From contig CALNCH010000148.1 in the NCBI GenBank assembly GCA_937875245.1, positions 1 to 5,927 on the forward strand: a stretch of DNA of 5,927 nt, written 5' to 3'. The notes below the pieces were generated by a model. That model did not search any database. It worked only from the letters and a program-made list of their open reading frames with translations, and was not told where the DNA came from. Below are positions 5,922 through 5,927 of this stretch, piece by piece. Both the position numbers and the translations under genes were made by a program. Position 1 is the first letter of the stretch; each line of letters opens with the position of its first letter. The stretch comes from an uncultured Spirochaetaceae bacterium. GTDB lineage: Bacteria; Spirochaetota; Spirochaetia; Treponematales; Treponemataceae.

Positions 5922-5927
5922 AAGGAG
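5922..5927 (+). promoter_or_regulatory. Shine-Dalgarno of a gene starting beyond the window
   Basis: The window ends in AAGGAG, a strong ribosome binding site on the + strand preceded by a promoter and structured leader. The start codon should lie within about ten bases past the right edge. The product is unknown. Confidence 0.6.

Overview
The window is AT-rich, coding-dense bacterial DNA. One truncated gene on the + strand (deoB, at the left edge) converges on a block of six genes on the - strand. My best guess for the source is a spirochaete close to Treponema. This rests on low GC, a periplasmic OmpA-type protein whose usual GHTD motif reads GHTA, a Na+-pump decarboxylase beta subunit and a membrane-anchored thioredoxin/CcdA pair. 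It is an inference from protein style, not a measured assignment; an anaerobic Firmicute is the main alternative for the non-envelope genes.

Layout, left to right: the last 109 codons of phosphopentomutase (1-330, +); a compact terminator at its convergence with a MATE-family efflux pump (356-1738, -); a leader with two hairpins between the pump and the gene upstream of it; a 36-codon OadG-like membrane microprotein (1856-1966, -) that overlaps the 3' end of an oxaloacetate-decarboxylase-type beta subunit (1936-3078, -); a CcdA-like electron transporter (3175-3882, -) translationally coupled to a membrane-anchored thioredoxin (3882-4436, -); a terminator; a secreted protein with a C-terminal OmpA domain (4521-5741, -); and a divergent control region (5742-5927) that ends in a Shine-Dalgarno sequence for a + strand gene starting just beyond the window.

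Three small systems can be read. First, thioredoxin plus CcdA should pass reducing equivalents from the cytoplasm across the inner membrane to a periplasmic thioredoxin domain. Second, the beta subunit with its tiny partner looks like the membrane core of a Na+-translocating decarboxylase. No alpha (carboxyltransferase) or biotin-carrier gene is beside it, so it must work with subunits encoded elsewhere or do something else. Third, the divergent region between the OmpA gene and the unseen + strand gene carries two adjacent 17-bp palindromes that match the 7-1-7 architecture of Fur-family (Fur/Zur/PerR) operators. They sit where they could control both promoters, which suggests metal- or peroxide-responsive control.

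The most notable items are the tandem Fur-type operators, the overlapping microprotein gene and the hairpin-containing leader of the missing right-hand gene. I see no tRNA, rRNA, CRISPR array, insertion sequence or prophage gene.
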